The translations under genes and the position numbers were made by a program. Positions 1 to 30,598 of a stretch of 64,000 nt of DNA are shown one piece after another. Under the pieces are notes generated by a model, which saw only the letters and a program-made list of their open reading frames with translations, made no database searches and was not told the origin of the DNA. The stretch is from Pseudomonas putida S13.1.2 (GTDB lineage Bacteria; Pseudomonadota; Gammaproteobacteria; Pseudomonadales; Pseudomonadaceae), in NCBI RefSeq assembly GCF_000498395.2, contig NZ_CP010979.1:310001-374000 (forward strand). The letters run 5' to 3'. Numbering within the stretch: the stretch's first letter is position 1; each line of letters begins with the position of its first letter.

Positions 1-1286
1 ATTTGCGCGGGGTGTTGTCGGTTCCGCCGAATGTGCAGTGCCTGGCGCTGGAAACGGCAGGCGAGGGCTGCCCGGAGCACAACCCGGTCAACCTGACCAC
101 TGCGGCCAACCTGGCCTACGTGATCTACACCTCCGGCTCCACCGGCAAGCCCAAGGGAACGTTGCTGCCCCATCACAATGTGCTGCGCCTGTTCGAGGCT
201 ACGGCGCGGGACTTCGCCTTCGACGAAAGCGATGTGTGGACCCTGTTCCACTCCTATGCCTTCGATTTCTCGGTGTGGGAGATCTTCGGCGCGCTGCTGT
301 ACGGGGGCCGTCTGGTGATCGTGCCGCGTGCGGTGACCCGTTCGCCGGAGGACTTCCACAAGTTGCTCGCCGCCGAGCAGGTCACGGTGCTCAACCAGAC
401 CCCGTCGGCCTTCAAGCAGTTGATGCCGGTGGCCTGTGCATCGGACAAAGGCCTGGCCCTGCGCCATGTGGTGTTCGGGGGTGAAGCCCTGGAAATTGCC
501 AGCCTGGCGCCGTGGTTCGAGCGCTTCGGCGACCAGGCGCCACGGCTGATCAACATGTACGGCATCACCGAAACCACGGTGCACGTGACCTTCCGCCCGG
601 TGACCCTGGCGGACCTGGGCAGCCAGGCGGTCAGCCCGATCGGCCGGGCCATCGACGACTTGTCCTGGTACGTGCTCGATGGCGCGCTGAACCCGGTGGC
701 ACCGGGCTGCACCGGCGAGCTGCATGTGGGCCGCGCGGGCCTGGCCCGTGGTTACCTGGGCCGCCCGGCACTCACCGCCGAGCGCTTCATTCCCGACCCG
801 TTCGCCGGTGACGGTGGCCGCCTGTACCGCACCGGCGACCTGGCCAATGCCGGCCTCGACGGGGCGGTGGAGTACATCGGGCGCATCGACCATCAGGTGA
901 AAATTCGCGGCTTCCGCATCGAGTTGGGCGAGATCGCCGCGCAACTGCACCAGCACCCTTTGGTGCGCGAAGCCGCAGTGGTGGACGTCGACGGCCCGTT
1001 GGGCAAACAACTGGTCGGGTATCTGGTACCCAAGGACACCAGCGCGGATCCGCGCGAGGTGCTCAAGGCGCACCTGAAGACCGTACTGCCGGATTACATG
1101 GTGCCGGCGCACCTGGTGTTAGTGGTGCGCCTGCCGCTGACCACCAACGGCAAGCTCGACCGCAAGGCGTTGCCCGCGCCGGAAGTTGAACAGCAGGCGT
1201 ACGTGGCGCCAGTCGGCGAGATCGAGCAGCAGGTCGCGGCGATCTGGGCCGATGTGTTGAAAGTCGAACAGGTCGGTCGCGACGAC
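1..1286 (+). repeat. Thr adenylation-domain repeat, copy 1
   Basis: Direct repeat of 10908-12193 (offset 10907). By eye I count about seven mismatches in 1286 bases, roughly 99.5% identity; one changes an amino acid (LVLVVRL versus LVLVERL). Identity stops abruptly at base 1287, at the start of the carrier domain. The left limit lies outside the window. Confidence 0.93.
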
Positions 1287-1498
1287 GATTTCTTCGAACT
1301 GGGCGGCCATTCGCTGCTCTCGCTCACGGTCATTTCCCGGCTGCAACTGCAGCTTGGCCTGACCGTAAAACCGGAATTGATCTTCCAGTTCCCCAAACTG
1401 GCTGAATTTGCCGAGGCCTTGAACGTTAGAGAGGAGGACAGTTTTGAAGAGAAGCTTCGTCGCTTGAGCTTCCTTGCCGAAGACCTGGAGTCGGTCGA

Positions 1499-1502
<4 letters not shown>
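1..1502 (+). CDS. Pyoverdine-type non-ribosomal peptide synthetase, C-terminal part (A-PCP), partial at window edge
   Basis: Open from the window edge, so only the last ~500 residues are visible; reading starts at base 3. It begins inside an adenylation domain, with the A3 motif YTSGSTGKPKG at about 124-160 and the end motif GKLDRKALPAPE near 1150. Residues at the pocket positions read D-F-W-N-V-G-M-V-H, matching the published threonine code. A carrier domain follows (FFELGGHSLL, phosphopantetheine Ser at 1311-1313), then a short charged tail that could be a docking segment. There is no epimerase, so the Thr is expected to stay L; this agrees with the LCL-type condensation domain that opens the next gene. 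The stop TGA overlaps the next ATG (ATGA), so translation is probably coupled. The adenylation region is almost identical to 10908-12193. Confidence 0.93.
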
Positions 1503-15549
<14,047 letters not shown>

Positions 15550-15553
<4 letters not shown>

Positions 15554-18500
15554 CCATGGATATGACCACCGCGCAACGAATCGCCAAGCGCTTCGTCACC
15601 TTGCCCGTCGACCAGCGCCGGCAGATCCTCGACAAGCTCGCCGCTAGCGGCCAGAGCTTCCGCTTGCTGCCGATAGTGCCGGCTTCGGAAGGCATGGAGC
15701 GCATCCCACTGTCGTACGCCCAGCAGCGCCTGCTGTTCCTGTGGCAACTGGCGCCGCAGAGCGCGGCATACAACGTCCCTTGTGCGGTACGTTTGCGCGG
15801 TGCACTCGATGAGCCTGCCTTGCGGGCTTCGTTCAAGGCGATGCTGGCGCGTCATGAAGTGCTGCGCACCCACTTCGCCTCTGATGACGGTGTCTTCCAC
15901 CAGGTCATCGAGGCCGCGCCGGAGTTGCCGCTAGTCACTGTGCAGGTGACCGAAGCGGAGTTGGACGAGCAGGTGCGCGCCCAGTTCGAAGAGCCCTTTG
16001 ACCTTCTCACCGGCCCTCTGCTGCGCATTCGCCTGTGGCGCCTGGCCGAGGACGACCACGTTCTGACCTTGTGCATGCACCACATCATCTCCGACGGCTG
16101 GTCGGCTGAGGTCATGGTGCGCGAATTTGCCGAGGGCTATGCCGCTGCGCTCGAAGCGCGTGCGAGCAACCTGCCGGCGCTACCGATTCAGTACGCCGAC
16201 TACGCGCTCTGGCAACGCGCCTGGCTGGAAGCGGGCGAGGGTGAACGGCAACTGGCCTACTGGAAAGACCAGCTCGGCGATGAACAGCCTTTGCTGGCCT
16301 TGCCGGCCGATCATCCGCGTCCGGCCCAGCCCAGCCATCGCGGCGGCCAGGTGTATCTGACAGTCGATCCGCAACTGGCTGCAGGCCTCAAGCAACTGGC
16401 TCGTCAAGGCGGTTTTACCCTGTTCATGCTGGTACTTGCAGCGGCGGGGGTCACTCTGTCGCGCTTCAGCGGCCAGGGCGACATCCGCATCGGTACGCCC
16501 AATGCCGGGCGCAACCGCAAGGAAGTCGAAGGGCTGGTGGGTTTTTTCATCAACACCCAGGTGATTCGCTTGGGGATCGACGAGCGCCAGTCGTTCAGGC
16601 AGCTGCTTGAGCAGGTCAAGCAGACGGTGGCCGGTGCCCAGTCCCATCAGGACTTGCCATTCGAGCAACTGGTCGAAGCGTTGGCACCAGAGCGGTCGCT
16701 GGCAGTCAACCCGCTGTTCCAGTTCAAGCTCAACCAGAACGTTGGCGCCGATGCCACGGCCGAAGGGCCGGCCCAGCGCCTGCATGGCCTGGAGGTGTCC
16801 GGCTATGGTGCAGGCGCGGATGAAGCGCGCTTCGACCTGGCGTTGGATTTCACCGAAACCGAAAGCGGGATCGAGGGTTATTTCACCTATGCCCGTGACC
16901 TGTTCGAAGCCCCGACCATCGAGCGGCTGAACCAGGCCTTTGGCGAAGTGCTGAGGGCCATGGTGCGCGCGCCTGAGCAGGCATTGCTGGCGCAGCCAGT
17001 CACACCTGCATCGGCGGCACCTGAATCGCCGATGGCCTTCCCCTGTGCCGACATGCTTGCGCTGTGGCGCCAGGGCCTGGCGGCCGGCGGTGTGGGCCCG
17101 GCGTTGCAGCAAGGCGAGCAGGTGCTTGGCTACGCGCAACTGGACACTGAATCCAACCGCCTGGCGCACTACCTGGGCGAGCTGGGCGTATTGCCGGGCA
17201 ACGTGGTCGGCCTGTGCCTGGAGCGCTCCATTGAGTGGGCGGTGAGCTGGCTGGCGATCCTCAAGTGCGGTGCGGCCTGCCTGCCGCTGGACCCGGCCCA
17301 GCCGGCCCAGCGCCTGCGCCAGCTTGCCCGGGACAGCGGTGCGGTGCGGGTGATTGGCCAGGTGTCGCTGGACAATGGCCTGGACTATGACAGCGCCACC
17401 TGGGCCCATTGCTCAGCCGATGCACCGAGTGTGCAGCTGCACCCCACGCAGCCTGCCTACGTGATCTACACCTCCGGTTCCACTGGCCAGCCCAAGGGCG
17501 TGGTGATCAGCCATGGCGCACTGGCCGACTATGTCCAGGGCGTGCAGGTTCACCTGCAAGGTGCGCCGGGCGTGAGCATGGCGCTGGTGTCCACACCGGC
17601 GGCGGACCTGGGCCACACCCAGTTGTTCGGCGCGCTGGCCAGCGGCTCGTTGCTGCATCTGGTGCCCCAGGCCTGTGCCTTCGACCCGGACCGCTTCGCC
17701 GCCTACATGAGCGAGCACCGCATCGATGTACTCAAGCTGGTGCCGAGCCATCTGCAAGGCCTGCTTCAGGCCGCGAACCCTGCCGACGTATTGCCGGCGC
17801 GCCTGCTGGTGCTGGGCGGTGAGCGTTGCGACTGGGCGTTGGCCGAGCGCATTCGCAGCCTCAAGCCGGCCTGCCGACTGCTCAACCACTACGGCCCTAC
17901 CGAAACCACCGTTGGCGTGCTGGCTCATCCGCTGGCTGAAGTGCTGCCCGGCTACGACAGTGTGCCGCTGGGCGCGCCCTTGCCCAACGCGCAGGTGCAG
18001 ATCCTGGACGCCTGGCTGCAACCGGTTGCTGAAGGGGTAGCCGGTGAGCTGTACCTCGGTGGCCCGGGCGTTGCGCAGGGTTACCTGGGCCATGCGGCGC
18101 TGACCGCCGAACGCTTCGTGCCGGCGGCCGATGGTGCACGTTGCTACCGCAGTGGCGACCGTGCCCGCCTGGATCGTGGACGCGTGGTGTTCCTGGGGCG
18201 CAACGACGATCAGGTGAAGATCCGCGGCTATCGTGTCGAGCTGGGGGAGTTGGCCCAGGCCCTGCGCGCGCTGGAGGGCGTGGAGGATGCCGTGGTCCAG
18301 GCGTTGCCGATGGACAATGACCCGAGCCGCCTGCAACTGCTGGCTTGGTGCGTGGCGCCGGACCGCACCGCCCAGTCGCTCAAGGATGACCTGCAGAAAC
18401 GTCTGCCCGAGGCCTTGGTGCCGGCGCAGATCGTGCTGCTCGAGCGCCTGCCGGTCACCGGCAACGGCAAGCTGGACAAACGCGCCTTGCCGATGCCAGG

Positions 18501-21500
18501 TGCCCAGCAGGCTGGTTTCGTGGCGCCGTCTGGCGAGGCCGAGGAAACCCTGGCGCGCATCTGGGGCGAGGTGCTCAAGGTTGAACGGGTCGGTGCCGAA
18601 GACAACTTCTTCGAGCTTGGCGGCGACTCCATCCTGAGCCTGCAGATCATCGCCCGGGCCAAGCGCCAGGGTTGGAAGATCACCCCCAAGCAACTGTTCG
18701 AAGCCCAGACCGTGGCACGCCTGGCCCAGCTGGCCAAACCCATCGCGGCCAAGCCTGCGGCGCCAGCCCCGGTGGTGAATGTGCGTGAGGGCCGGGTGCC
18801 GCTGGTACCGGCCCAGGCGCGCTTCTTCGACAGCGAGGTGGTGGCCCGCCATCACTGGAACCAGTCGATCCTGCTCACGCCGAACCAGGTGCTGGACGAC
18901 GCGGCCCTGGCCCGCGCCCTGGACGCAGTGGTCGAGCAGCACGATGCCTTGAACCTGGCGTTCAGCGAACAGGAAGGACAATGGCACGCCGAGTTCACCG
19001 TCGCTGCGCCCGGCAATCGCCTGTGGCGCCGCAAGGTCGGCAGTTTCGACGAACTGCCTGCCCTGGCCGACGAGGCGCAGCGCAGCCTGGACCTGAGCCG
19101 TGGCGAACTGCTGCGGGCGGTGTTGTTTGAAGACCTGGCCGGCGCCCAACGGCTGCTGCTGATCGTGCACCATCTGGTGGTCGACGGCGTGTCCTGGCGG
19201 GTGCTGCTGGAAGATTTGCAGGCCGCCTACCAGCAACAGCCGTTGGCACCGCGGACCACCGCGATCAAGGAATGGGCCGAGCGCCTGCAAAGCTATGCGG
19301 CCGCTCCGACATTGCTGGCCCAGCGTGAGCATTGGGAGCAGGCGCTTGACGATGGCCTGTCGGCGCTGCTGGCCAAGGGCGATGTCGTCACGGTCGGCGA
19401 ACCTCTGGTCACGCGCCTGAGCAACCAACAGACCCAACGCCTGCTCAAGGCAGCGCCTGCGGCTTATCGCACCCAGGTCAACGACCTGCTGCTGGCCGCG
19501 CTGGCCGAAGCCGTGCGCCGCTTCAGCGGAGAGAGTGCAGTGTCGGTGATGCTCGAAGGCCATGGTCGCGAGGACCTGTTCGACGGGCTGGACCTGACCC
19601 GTACCCTGGGCTGGTTCACCAGTCTGTTCCCCGTGCGCCTGAGCGCCGGCGAAACCCTGGACGCCACCTTGAAGACTGTCAAGGAACAGCTGCGGGCGAC
19701 GCCTGAGCGGGGCGTGGGCTACGGCGTGTTGCGTTACCTGGCCGATCCGGCCACCCGGGCGGCACTGTGTGCCAGGCCGCAGCCGCGGCTGGTGTTCAAC
19801 TACCTGGGCCAGTTCGACGGCAGCTTCGACCGCCAGCAGGGCAGCCTGTTCACCCCGGCCGCAGAAGCCAGCGGTACTGCGCGTTGCCCCGCCAGCCCGG
19901 CCGCGCCGGTGGTCAGCATCGATGGCCAGGTCTACAACGGCGAGTTGAACCTGAGCTGGAGCTTCAGCCCGGCCCTGTTCGATGCTCGCGCGGTGCAGGC
20001 CCTGGCGGCGCATTACCAGCAGGCGCTGGAGGCGATCATCGAGCATTGCGCCAACGGTGTTGGCAGCGCGATCACGCCGTCAGACGTCCCGTTGGCAGGC
20101 CTGTCCCAGGCTCAACTGGATCGGCTGACCGTGCCGGCGGCGGCCATCGAGGATGTCTACCCGCTGTCGCCGATGCAGCACGGCATGCTGTTCCATACGC
20201 TGCTGGGCCAGGACGGCGAGGCCTACTTGAACCAGATGCGCGTGGACGTGTCGGGCCTGGACGTGGAGCGCTTGCGCGCGGCCTGGCAGGCCACCGTCGA
20301 TGCCCACGATGTGCTGCGCTCAAGTTTCGTGTCAACCGAGCCGCACCCGGTGCAGGTGATTCGCCGTGAGCTGAAAGTCCCGCTGTTCGAGCTCGACTGG
20401 CGTGCCCAGCCGGACCAGGCTGGTACACTTGACCAATGGGCCCGTGAAGATCGCCGCGCCGGCTTCGACATGGCCTGCGGGCCGCTGATGCGTTTGACCC
20501 TGATCCGCATCACCGATGACACCTGGCACATGGTCTACACCAGCCACCACCTGCTGATGGACGGCTGGAGCAGCACCCGCTTGCAGGCCGAAGTGCTGCA
20601 GCGCTACGCCGGTCTGGCCGTGGGCGCGCCGACAGCCCGTTACCGCGACTACATCCAGTGGCTCGGTCAGCAGGATGTTGCTGCCGACGAGGCGTTCTGG
20701 AAAACGCAGACGGCGCCATTGGCCGAGCCGACCCGGCTTGGCGCAGCGAGCGCTGGCAAGCAGGCGAGCACCCATGGCGAGCACCATCAGGTGTTCGACG
20801 CCGAGGTCCTGGCGCGCCTCGAGGGCTTCGCACGGCAAGAGCGCGTAACCCTCAACACCCTGGTGCAGTCCGCCTGGTTACTGGTGCTCCAGGCCTTCAC
20901 CGGAGAAGACTGTGTGGCCTTCGGTGCCACCGTCGCCGGCCGGCCAATGGGCTTGCCGGGCATCGAGGAGCAACTGGGCCTGTTCATCAACACGTTGCCA
21001 GTGGTCGCCTCGCCGGCGCCGCAGACCCGTGTAGGGGAATGGTTGCGTGCCGTGCAGGACCAGAACCTGGCCCTGCGCGAGCACGAGCACAGCCCGCTGG
21101 CCGATATCCAGCGCTGGGCCGGCCATGCCGGCGAGCCGCTGTTCGATTCGCTGCTGGTGTTCGAGAACTATCCACTGGCTGAAGCGCTTGCCCAAGGTGC
21201 ACCGGGTGGCCTGCACTTCGGTGAGCTGGAGAATCAGGAACAGACCAACTACCCGCTGACGCTGGTGGTAGGCGTCGTGCAGGTCATGGGTATTCGCTAC
21301 GCGTTTGATGAGCGGTATTTCGACATTGCCCGTGTGGAGCGCCTTGCACAATGCTTGCATGAAGTGCTCCATGGCTTGATGGCCGATGCCAATCGCAGCA
21401 TCGGGACTATCGCGTTGCTGGACGAGGCTCGCCAGGCAGAGCGCCTGGCGGACTGGAACAGGGCCGATGCCTGGCAGGCTGGACACGGGTGCATCCACCA

Positions 21501-23319
21501 ATGTTTCGAGCAGCAGGTCCTACGCACGCCACATGCCACTGCGCTGGTATGCGGCGATCAGCGCATGACCTATCAGACGCTTGAGCGTCGCGCTAATCAG
21601 GTGGCCCACCACCTCATTGCGCTTGGTGTTGGCCCCCAAGTGCTGGTGGGCATTGCGGTAGAGCGCAGCCTGGATATGCTCGTTGGCCTGCTGGCTATCC
21701 TGAAGGCGGGCGGTGCCTATGTACCGCTTGATCCAGATTACCCTGCCGAGCGTCTGGAGCACATGATCCAGGATTCCGGCGTGAGCCTCGTGTTGACCCA
21801 CATGGGCCTTGATGCATGGTTGCCCCTTGGCCTTGGAGTACGCGGCCTCCTACTGGAGGAGGCCGGCCGCGAGTGCTCGGAACTGCCGCCGCCACAGCGT
21901 ACAGTACCTGGCAACCTGGCCTACGTGATCTACACGTCAGGCTCTACTGGGCGGCCCAAGGGCGCCGGCGTGCGTCATGACAGCTTCGTCAACTTGATGG
22001 CCTGGTTCGCCGGTACTTGCCAGCTTTCGGCGCAGGACAAGGTCCTGCTGGTGAGTTCCTACAGCTTTGATCTGACCCAGAAGAACCTGTTTGCCATCCT
22101 TTGTGCTGGAGGCGAATTGCATTTGCCTGCGCCGGGCTATGATCCACAGGCATTCCGCAAGGCGGTGGCATCTGAGGGCATCACCGTGCTGAACTGCGCG
22201 CCGAGTGCGTTCGTACCGATGCTTGAGCCGCTGGACAGAAGCCTGGACTCACTGCGACATGTGCTGCTGGGCGGTGAGCCTGTCAAGACCCATGAACTCG
22301 AAGGCTGGCTGCGGCATCCAGGTAACCGGGCCAAGTTGCACAATAGCTACGGGCCGACCGAGTGCACGGATGTCGTGATCGAGGAGGTATTGGAGGCCCC
22401 GCAAATCCTGGCCCGGGCTACCATGCTCACCGGGCGTCCTGTTCCCGGCGCAGCGATCCAGCTGCTTGGAGCCAATGGCCAATGGGCCGAGGCGGGCATG
22501 ATCGGCGAGATTCACATTGCCGGGGCTTGCGTCGGTGAAGGCTATTGGCGTCAGCCGGCCCTGACCGCTGAACGCTTTGTGCCGGATGAGTGGGCCGATG
22601 GCGGGCGCTGCTACCGTACAGGTGACTTGGCACGCTACGACGAGCAAGGCGTCATCGACTATGTCGGGCGTCGTGACCATCAAGTCAAACTGCGCGGCCT
22701 GCGCATCGAATTGGGGGAGATCGAAGCACGACTGCGTGGATGCGCCGAAGTCCGGGAGGCGGTGGTGCTGGCGCTGGACAGCACCATTGGAGCCCAACTG
22801 GTGGCGTACATGGTGCCACACGCTGCGGCTGGCGATATCTCGGCCAGGGTGCGGCATGAGTTGGCGCAGGCTTTGCCTGGGTTCATGGTTCCGAACCATT
22901 GGGTACTGCTCGAAGCGCTACCCCTCAACCCTAACGGCAAGCTGGATCGCAAAGCACTGCCGGCACCGGATCTCACGATTGGGCGTCCCGCTTACGAAGC
23001 CCCTGTCACAGAGCTCGGACACAGTCTTGCACAGATGTGGAGCGACGTACTCAAGGTGGATCAGGTGGGGCTGGCCGATGATTTCTTCGAGCTGGGTGGG
23101 CATTCCCTGCTGGTGATGCAGATCATCGTGCGGGTCCGCAGCCAGCTCGGTCGGGAAATCGCCATGGCCGAGCTGTTCGAATGCTCACGTTTCGGCGATT
23201 TCGTCGACCGCCTGGCGGCGATGGCAGGGCAGGGCGATGACCTGCAGGATGAGCTGACTAAATCTCTGGAGGCCTTGAAACGTCTATCGAAGGAGGAAAT
23301 CGACGAACTGACTTCATAG
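15550..23319 (+). CDS. Pyoverdine non-ribosomal peptide synthetase, two modules (C-A-PCP-E, C-A-PCP)
   Basis: About 2589 residues from the ATG at 15550, which overlaps the upstream TGA as ATGA; in-frame ATGs at 15538, 15556 and 15562 are also possible. Module 1: C (LSYAQQRLLFLW ~54), A (~500-985), PCP (GGDS Ser ~1027), E (~1084-1510, HHLVVDGVSWR, EGHGRED, FNYLGQFD). Module 2: C of DCL type (LSPMQHGMLF ~1538), A (~1980-2475), PCP (GGHS Ser 2519). Module 1 pocket residues D-L-T-K-V-G-H-V-G match Asp, so D-Asp or, after a hydroxylase encoded elsewhere, D-hydroxyaspartate is expected. Module 2 reads D-L-K-N-L-G-S-D-V, a code I do not recognise. The first A domain is atypical before A3: it has AADLGHTQLF where most have the FDxSVWE pattern. 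There is no thioesterase, so the chain passes to the next gene, 10 bases downstream. Confidence 0.94.
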
Positions 23320-26300
23320 GGGATATTCAGTGCAAGCGCTGCTCGACTCGGTCCGGACTCTCTCTCCAAAAGAACGCCAGGCCTTGGCGGCCTTGCTCAA
23401 GCGCAAGGGCATCAACCTGTATGGGGTGACGCCTGTGCTGCCCCGCTCGCCTGACGAAACCATGACGCTGTCGTATGCGCAGCAGCGTTTGTGGTTTCTC
23501 TGGCAACTGGAGCCGCAGAGTACGGCCTATAACCTCTCGACCGTGTTGCGGTTGAGGGGAAATCTGGACCTGACTGCACTGGAACAAGCCTTCCGGAACG
23601 TGATCGGGCGGCATGAAATGCTGCGGACCCGCTTCGTGGAGACAGCGACGGGTGTCGAGCAACAGGTTTCAGCCCAGGTCGATTTCAGGTTGCCCATGGA
23701 GTCGATCCAAGCGTCTTCACTGCAGGCCGTCATCGACAGCAAGCTGAGCCATCATTTCGATCTGGCCAAGGGCGAGTTGCTCCAGGCCCATGTGCTTCGT
23801 TTGGCAGAGGATGATCATGTGCTGGTGCTGGTGCAGCACCATATCGTGTCCGATGGTTGGTCTATGGCGATCATGGTCGAGGAGCTGGTCCAGGCCTACG
23901 AGGCATCCCGTCGAGGGCTTGTAGCGGCGTTGCCAGACATGGCGATTCAGTACGCCGATTATGCGATCTGGCAGCGTAACTGGATGGAGGCCGGAGAGCA
24001 GGAACGGCAACTGGCCTACTGGCAGCAGACCTTGGGGGGGGAACAGCCCGTGCTGGAACTGCCACTGGATAGACCTCGACCGGCAGTCCAGAACTTTGCC
24101 GGGGCACGCAAGGTACTCGAACTTGGAAGTGAGCTAACCCGCCAGTTGCGAATGCTGGCCCGAGGTAGCGGTGTGACGATGTTCATGCTGTTGCTCGCCT
24201 CATATCAGGCGTTGTTGCATCGCTACAGTGGCCAGTCCGATATTCGCGTTGGGGTGCCCACCGCGAACCGTACTCGTGTTGAAACCGAGCGTTTGATTGG
24301 TTTCTTCGTCAACACCCAAGTGCTTAAAATCGAATTTTCAGGGGAGCTGAGCGTTGTCAGCTTGCTCGCTGAAGTCAAAAAGGCTGTGCTCGCAGCGCAA
24401 GCTCACCAGGACCTGCCATTCGAGCAATTGGTCGAAGCGCTTCAGCCGGAGCGCAGCATGAGTCACACACCACTATTCCAGGTAATGTTCAACCATCAGG
24501 CCGCTATTTCAGGGCAAGGCCGGGATCTGCCGGGGCTTCGTGTGGAAAACGTCGAGTCCGAGGGGCAGGCGGCACAATTCGACCTCAGTCTGGATACCTT
24601 TGAGCAGGGCGATCATCTGACCGCTTGCCTGAGTTATGCCACGGCCTTGTTCGATGCCGCCACGGCGGAGCGGTTTCTGGGGCATTGGCGGAACCTGCTA
24701 ACCGCGATGGCTGAGGCGCCCGGCGCGAGAGTCGCGGAGTTAGTGATCATGGGCGAGGAGGAGCAGGACCAGATTCTCCGCCGTCTGGATCAACGTGATC
24801 GCATCGCGCTAGAGCATGAGCCTGTACACGTTCGCATCGAACGTCAGGCTGCACGACAGCCCGATGCAGTTGCGCTGATCTGCGAGGGTGCGCAACTCAC
24901 ATATGCTGAACTCAACTGCCAGGCCAATCGCCTGGCGCATCGGCTTCGTGCCGTGGGTGTTGGCCCCGATGTGCTGGTGGGGCTGGCGGCGGAGCGCAGC
25001 CTGGCGATGGTGGTAGGGCTGCTCGGCGTGCTCAAGGCTGGGGGGGCCTACGTACCACTCGATCCGGACTACCCGGCTGACCGGCTGGGCTACATGATCG
25101 AGGATTCGGGTATTCGGCTGTTACTGACTCAGGAGCACCTTGAACACCGCCTTTTACTACCTGAGGGTCTGAAATGCCTGTATCTGGAGGACGCCGGAGT
25201 CGGGCAGCCGGAGGGTGATCTGGAGGATCTCGGCTGTGGTACCAGTCTGGCTTACGTAATGTACACCTCGGGCTCCACTGGTCGGCCCAAAGGGGTCGCG
25301 ATCGATCGACAATCCCTGGCGACCCATGCCCAGGTTTTTGCAGGGTTCGCCGGTCTGATCGAAAGTGATCGGGTACTGCAGTTTTCCACGCTGAACTTCG
25401 ACGGTTTTGTCGAACAACTCTATCCCGCGCTAACGGTCGGGGCTTCGGTGGTCATTCGCGGTCCGAGTATCTGGGACAGTGAAACCTTCTACCGCCAGCT
25501 CATCGAGCTGGACATCAGCTTTGTCGACCTGACCACGGCCTACTGGTTCATGCTGGTCAACGATTTTGCCAGGGTGGGCCCCCGACCATACGGCAGGCTA
25601 CGGCAGCTGCACATCGGTGGCGAGGCCATGCCTCCCGAAGGGGCCGATGCTTGGCGTCGTGCGGGCCTTGGCCATGTGAGGTTGCTCAATACCTATGGGC
25701 CTACCGAAGCAACGGTCACCGTGACTCAATTCGATTGCCAACCTCTGGTTGAAGGCGCTGTGGTACCTGCAACCATGGTGCCTATCGGCGAAACCCTTGC
25801 TGGCAGGACTATTTACATCCTCGACGACGAAGGCCAGATGACCGTGCCCGGCGCTCGTGGTGAATTGATGATCGGCGGCGATCTGCTTGCGCGGGGCTAT
25901 TTCCAGCGACCGGCCCTGACTGCGGAACGGTTCGTCCCTGATCCATTTGCCGCCGACGGTGGCAGGTTATACCGCACAGGCGATCTGGCGCGGTATGGGT
26001 GCGCAGGGGAGTTGACCTATGCCGGGCGCATCGACCATCAGGTAAAGGTCCGGGGCTTCCGTATCGAACTGGGAGAGATCGAAGCCCAGATCCAGGCCTT
26101 GAAAGGGGTTCGTGAAGTTTTGGTGCTGGCAGTGGATGGGCCATTGGGCAAGCAACTGGTGGCTTACGTCGTGCCGGCCTTCCCCGGCGAGGACCCTCGT
26201 GCTGCCTTGCGCAGCTCCCTCAAGGAGAGCTTGCCGGATTACATGGTGCCCAGTTACTGGATGCTGATGTACGCGATGCCGATGAGTCCCAATGGCAAGC

Positions 26301-27910
26301 TCGATCGAAAGGCCCTACCTGCGCCGGATACTGGCAGCACGCAACGGATGCACGTAGCACCGGTCAGCGAGTTGGAGTGTCAGTTGGCGGCTATCTGGGC
26401 ACAGGTGCTCAGGGTCGAGGCAGTAGGACTGAACGATGACTTTTTCGAACTGGGAGGCCATTCGTTGCTGGCAGTCCAGGTGATCTCCCGGGTACGTCGG
26501 GAGCTCGATATGGAAGTGCCGCTCAGGGCCATGTTCGAGGCCAATGACCTGGTTGGGTTTGCTGCCCGGGTCAGCAACGCTGGCACTGATGTTCTGCCAC
26601 CACTGGCCAAGGTCGAACGGACCGGACCATTGGCGCTTTCCTATGCTCAGCAGCGCCAGTGGTTCCTGTGGCAGCTGGACCCCTCAAGCCCAGCCTATAA
26701 TGTCCCGTCCGCTTTGCGACTGAAGGGTGCACTCGATCTGGATGCCTTGGGCATGGCGTTTACGAAGTTGCTCGAGCGGCATGAGCCGCTGCGCACCACC
26801 TTCCGCCAGGACGGTGAGCAGTCGGTACAGGTGATCCATGCGTCTGTGCCGTTGGATCTGGCAATGGATACCGGAACTGAAGCGGATGTGCGCCAGTGGG
26901 CCGAAGCCGAAGCGACCCGGTCGTTCGATCTGGAGCAGGGGCCGCTGCTGCGCGTTCGCTTGCTGCACCTGGCAGAGGACGATCATGTACTGGTACTGAC
27001 ACTGCACCATATCGTCGCCGACGGTGGGTCGATGCCAGTGCTGGTCGATGAACTCGTGAAGCTCTACCAAGGCGCCGAGTTGCCTGCACTTGAGATCCAG
27101 TACGCGGACTTTGCCGTTTGGCAGCGGCAATGGATGGAGGCCGGCGAGCAGCAGCGGCAACTGGGTTACTGGACCCAGAAATTGGGTGGTGAACAACCGG
27201 TGCTCGAACTCCCATTGGACCGTCCGCGGCCGAATGTGCAGGATACGCGCGGTGCGGCCTTGCCAATCGCGCTGGGTGTTGACCTGAGCCTATCGCTCAA
27301 AGCGCTGGCCCGTGAACAGGGGGTGACTGTGGCGCAACTGCTGCTGGCCTCTTTCCAACTGTTGCTGGCGCGTTATTCCGGCCAGTCGGACATCCGCGTT
27401 GGCATGCCGATCGCCAACCGTACCCGCCTGGAAACCGAGCGCTTGATCGGCTTCTTCGTCAACACCTTGGTGTTCAAAGCCGTGTTCGATGGCCAGTTGA
27501 CCGTCACCGGCCTGCTGGCCCAGGTCAAACGCACGGCTATCGAAGTCCAGGCTCATCAAGATCTGCCGTTCGAACAACTGGTCGAGGCACTGGCGCCGGC
27601 GCGTAACCTTGGGATTTCGCCGCTGTTCCAGGCACTGTTCAACCACCAGACCGAAGTGCGTGGCGATGTCCGCGAATTGCCGGGCCTGCACGTGGAAGAC
27701 GTGGAGTGGGGGGGCGAGTCGGCCAAGTTCGACCTGAGCCTGAGCACCTTCGATGGCGAGCAGGGTATTCATGCTGGGTTCACCTACGCCACGGCGCTGT
27801 TCGATGAAACGACCATCGCCCGCATGGCCCGTCACTGGCGTAACTTGCTGCTAGCGATGGTGGCTGATGCCGGTCAGCGTGTGGTTGAATTGCCGATGCT
27901 GGAGTCAGAT

Positions 27911-30585
<2,675 letters not shown>

Positions 30586-30598
30586 TCTGACGGAGCAG

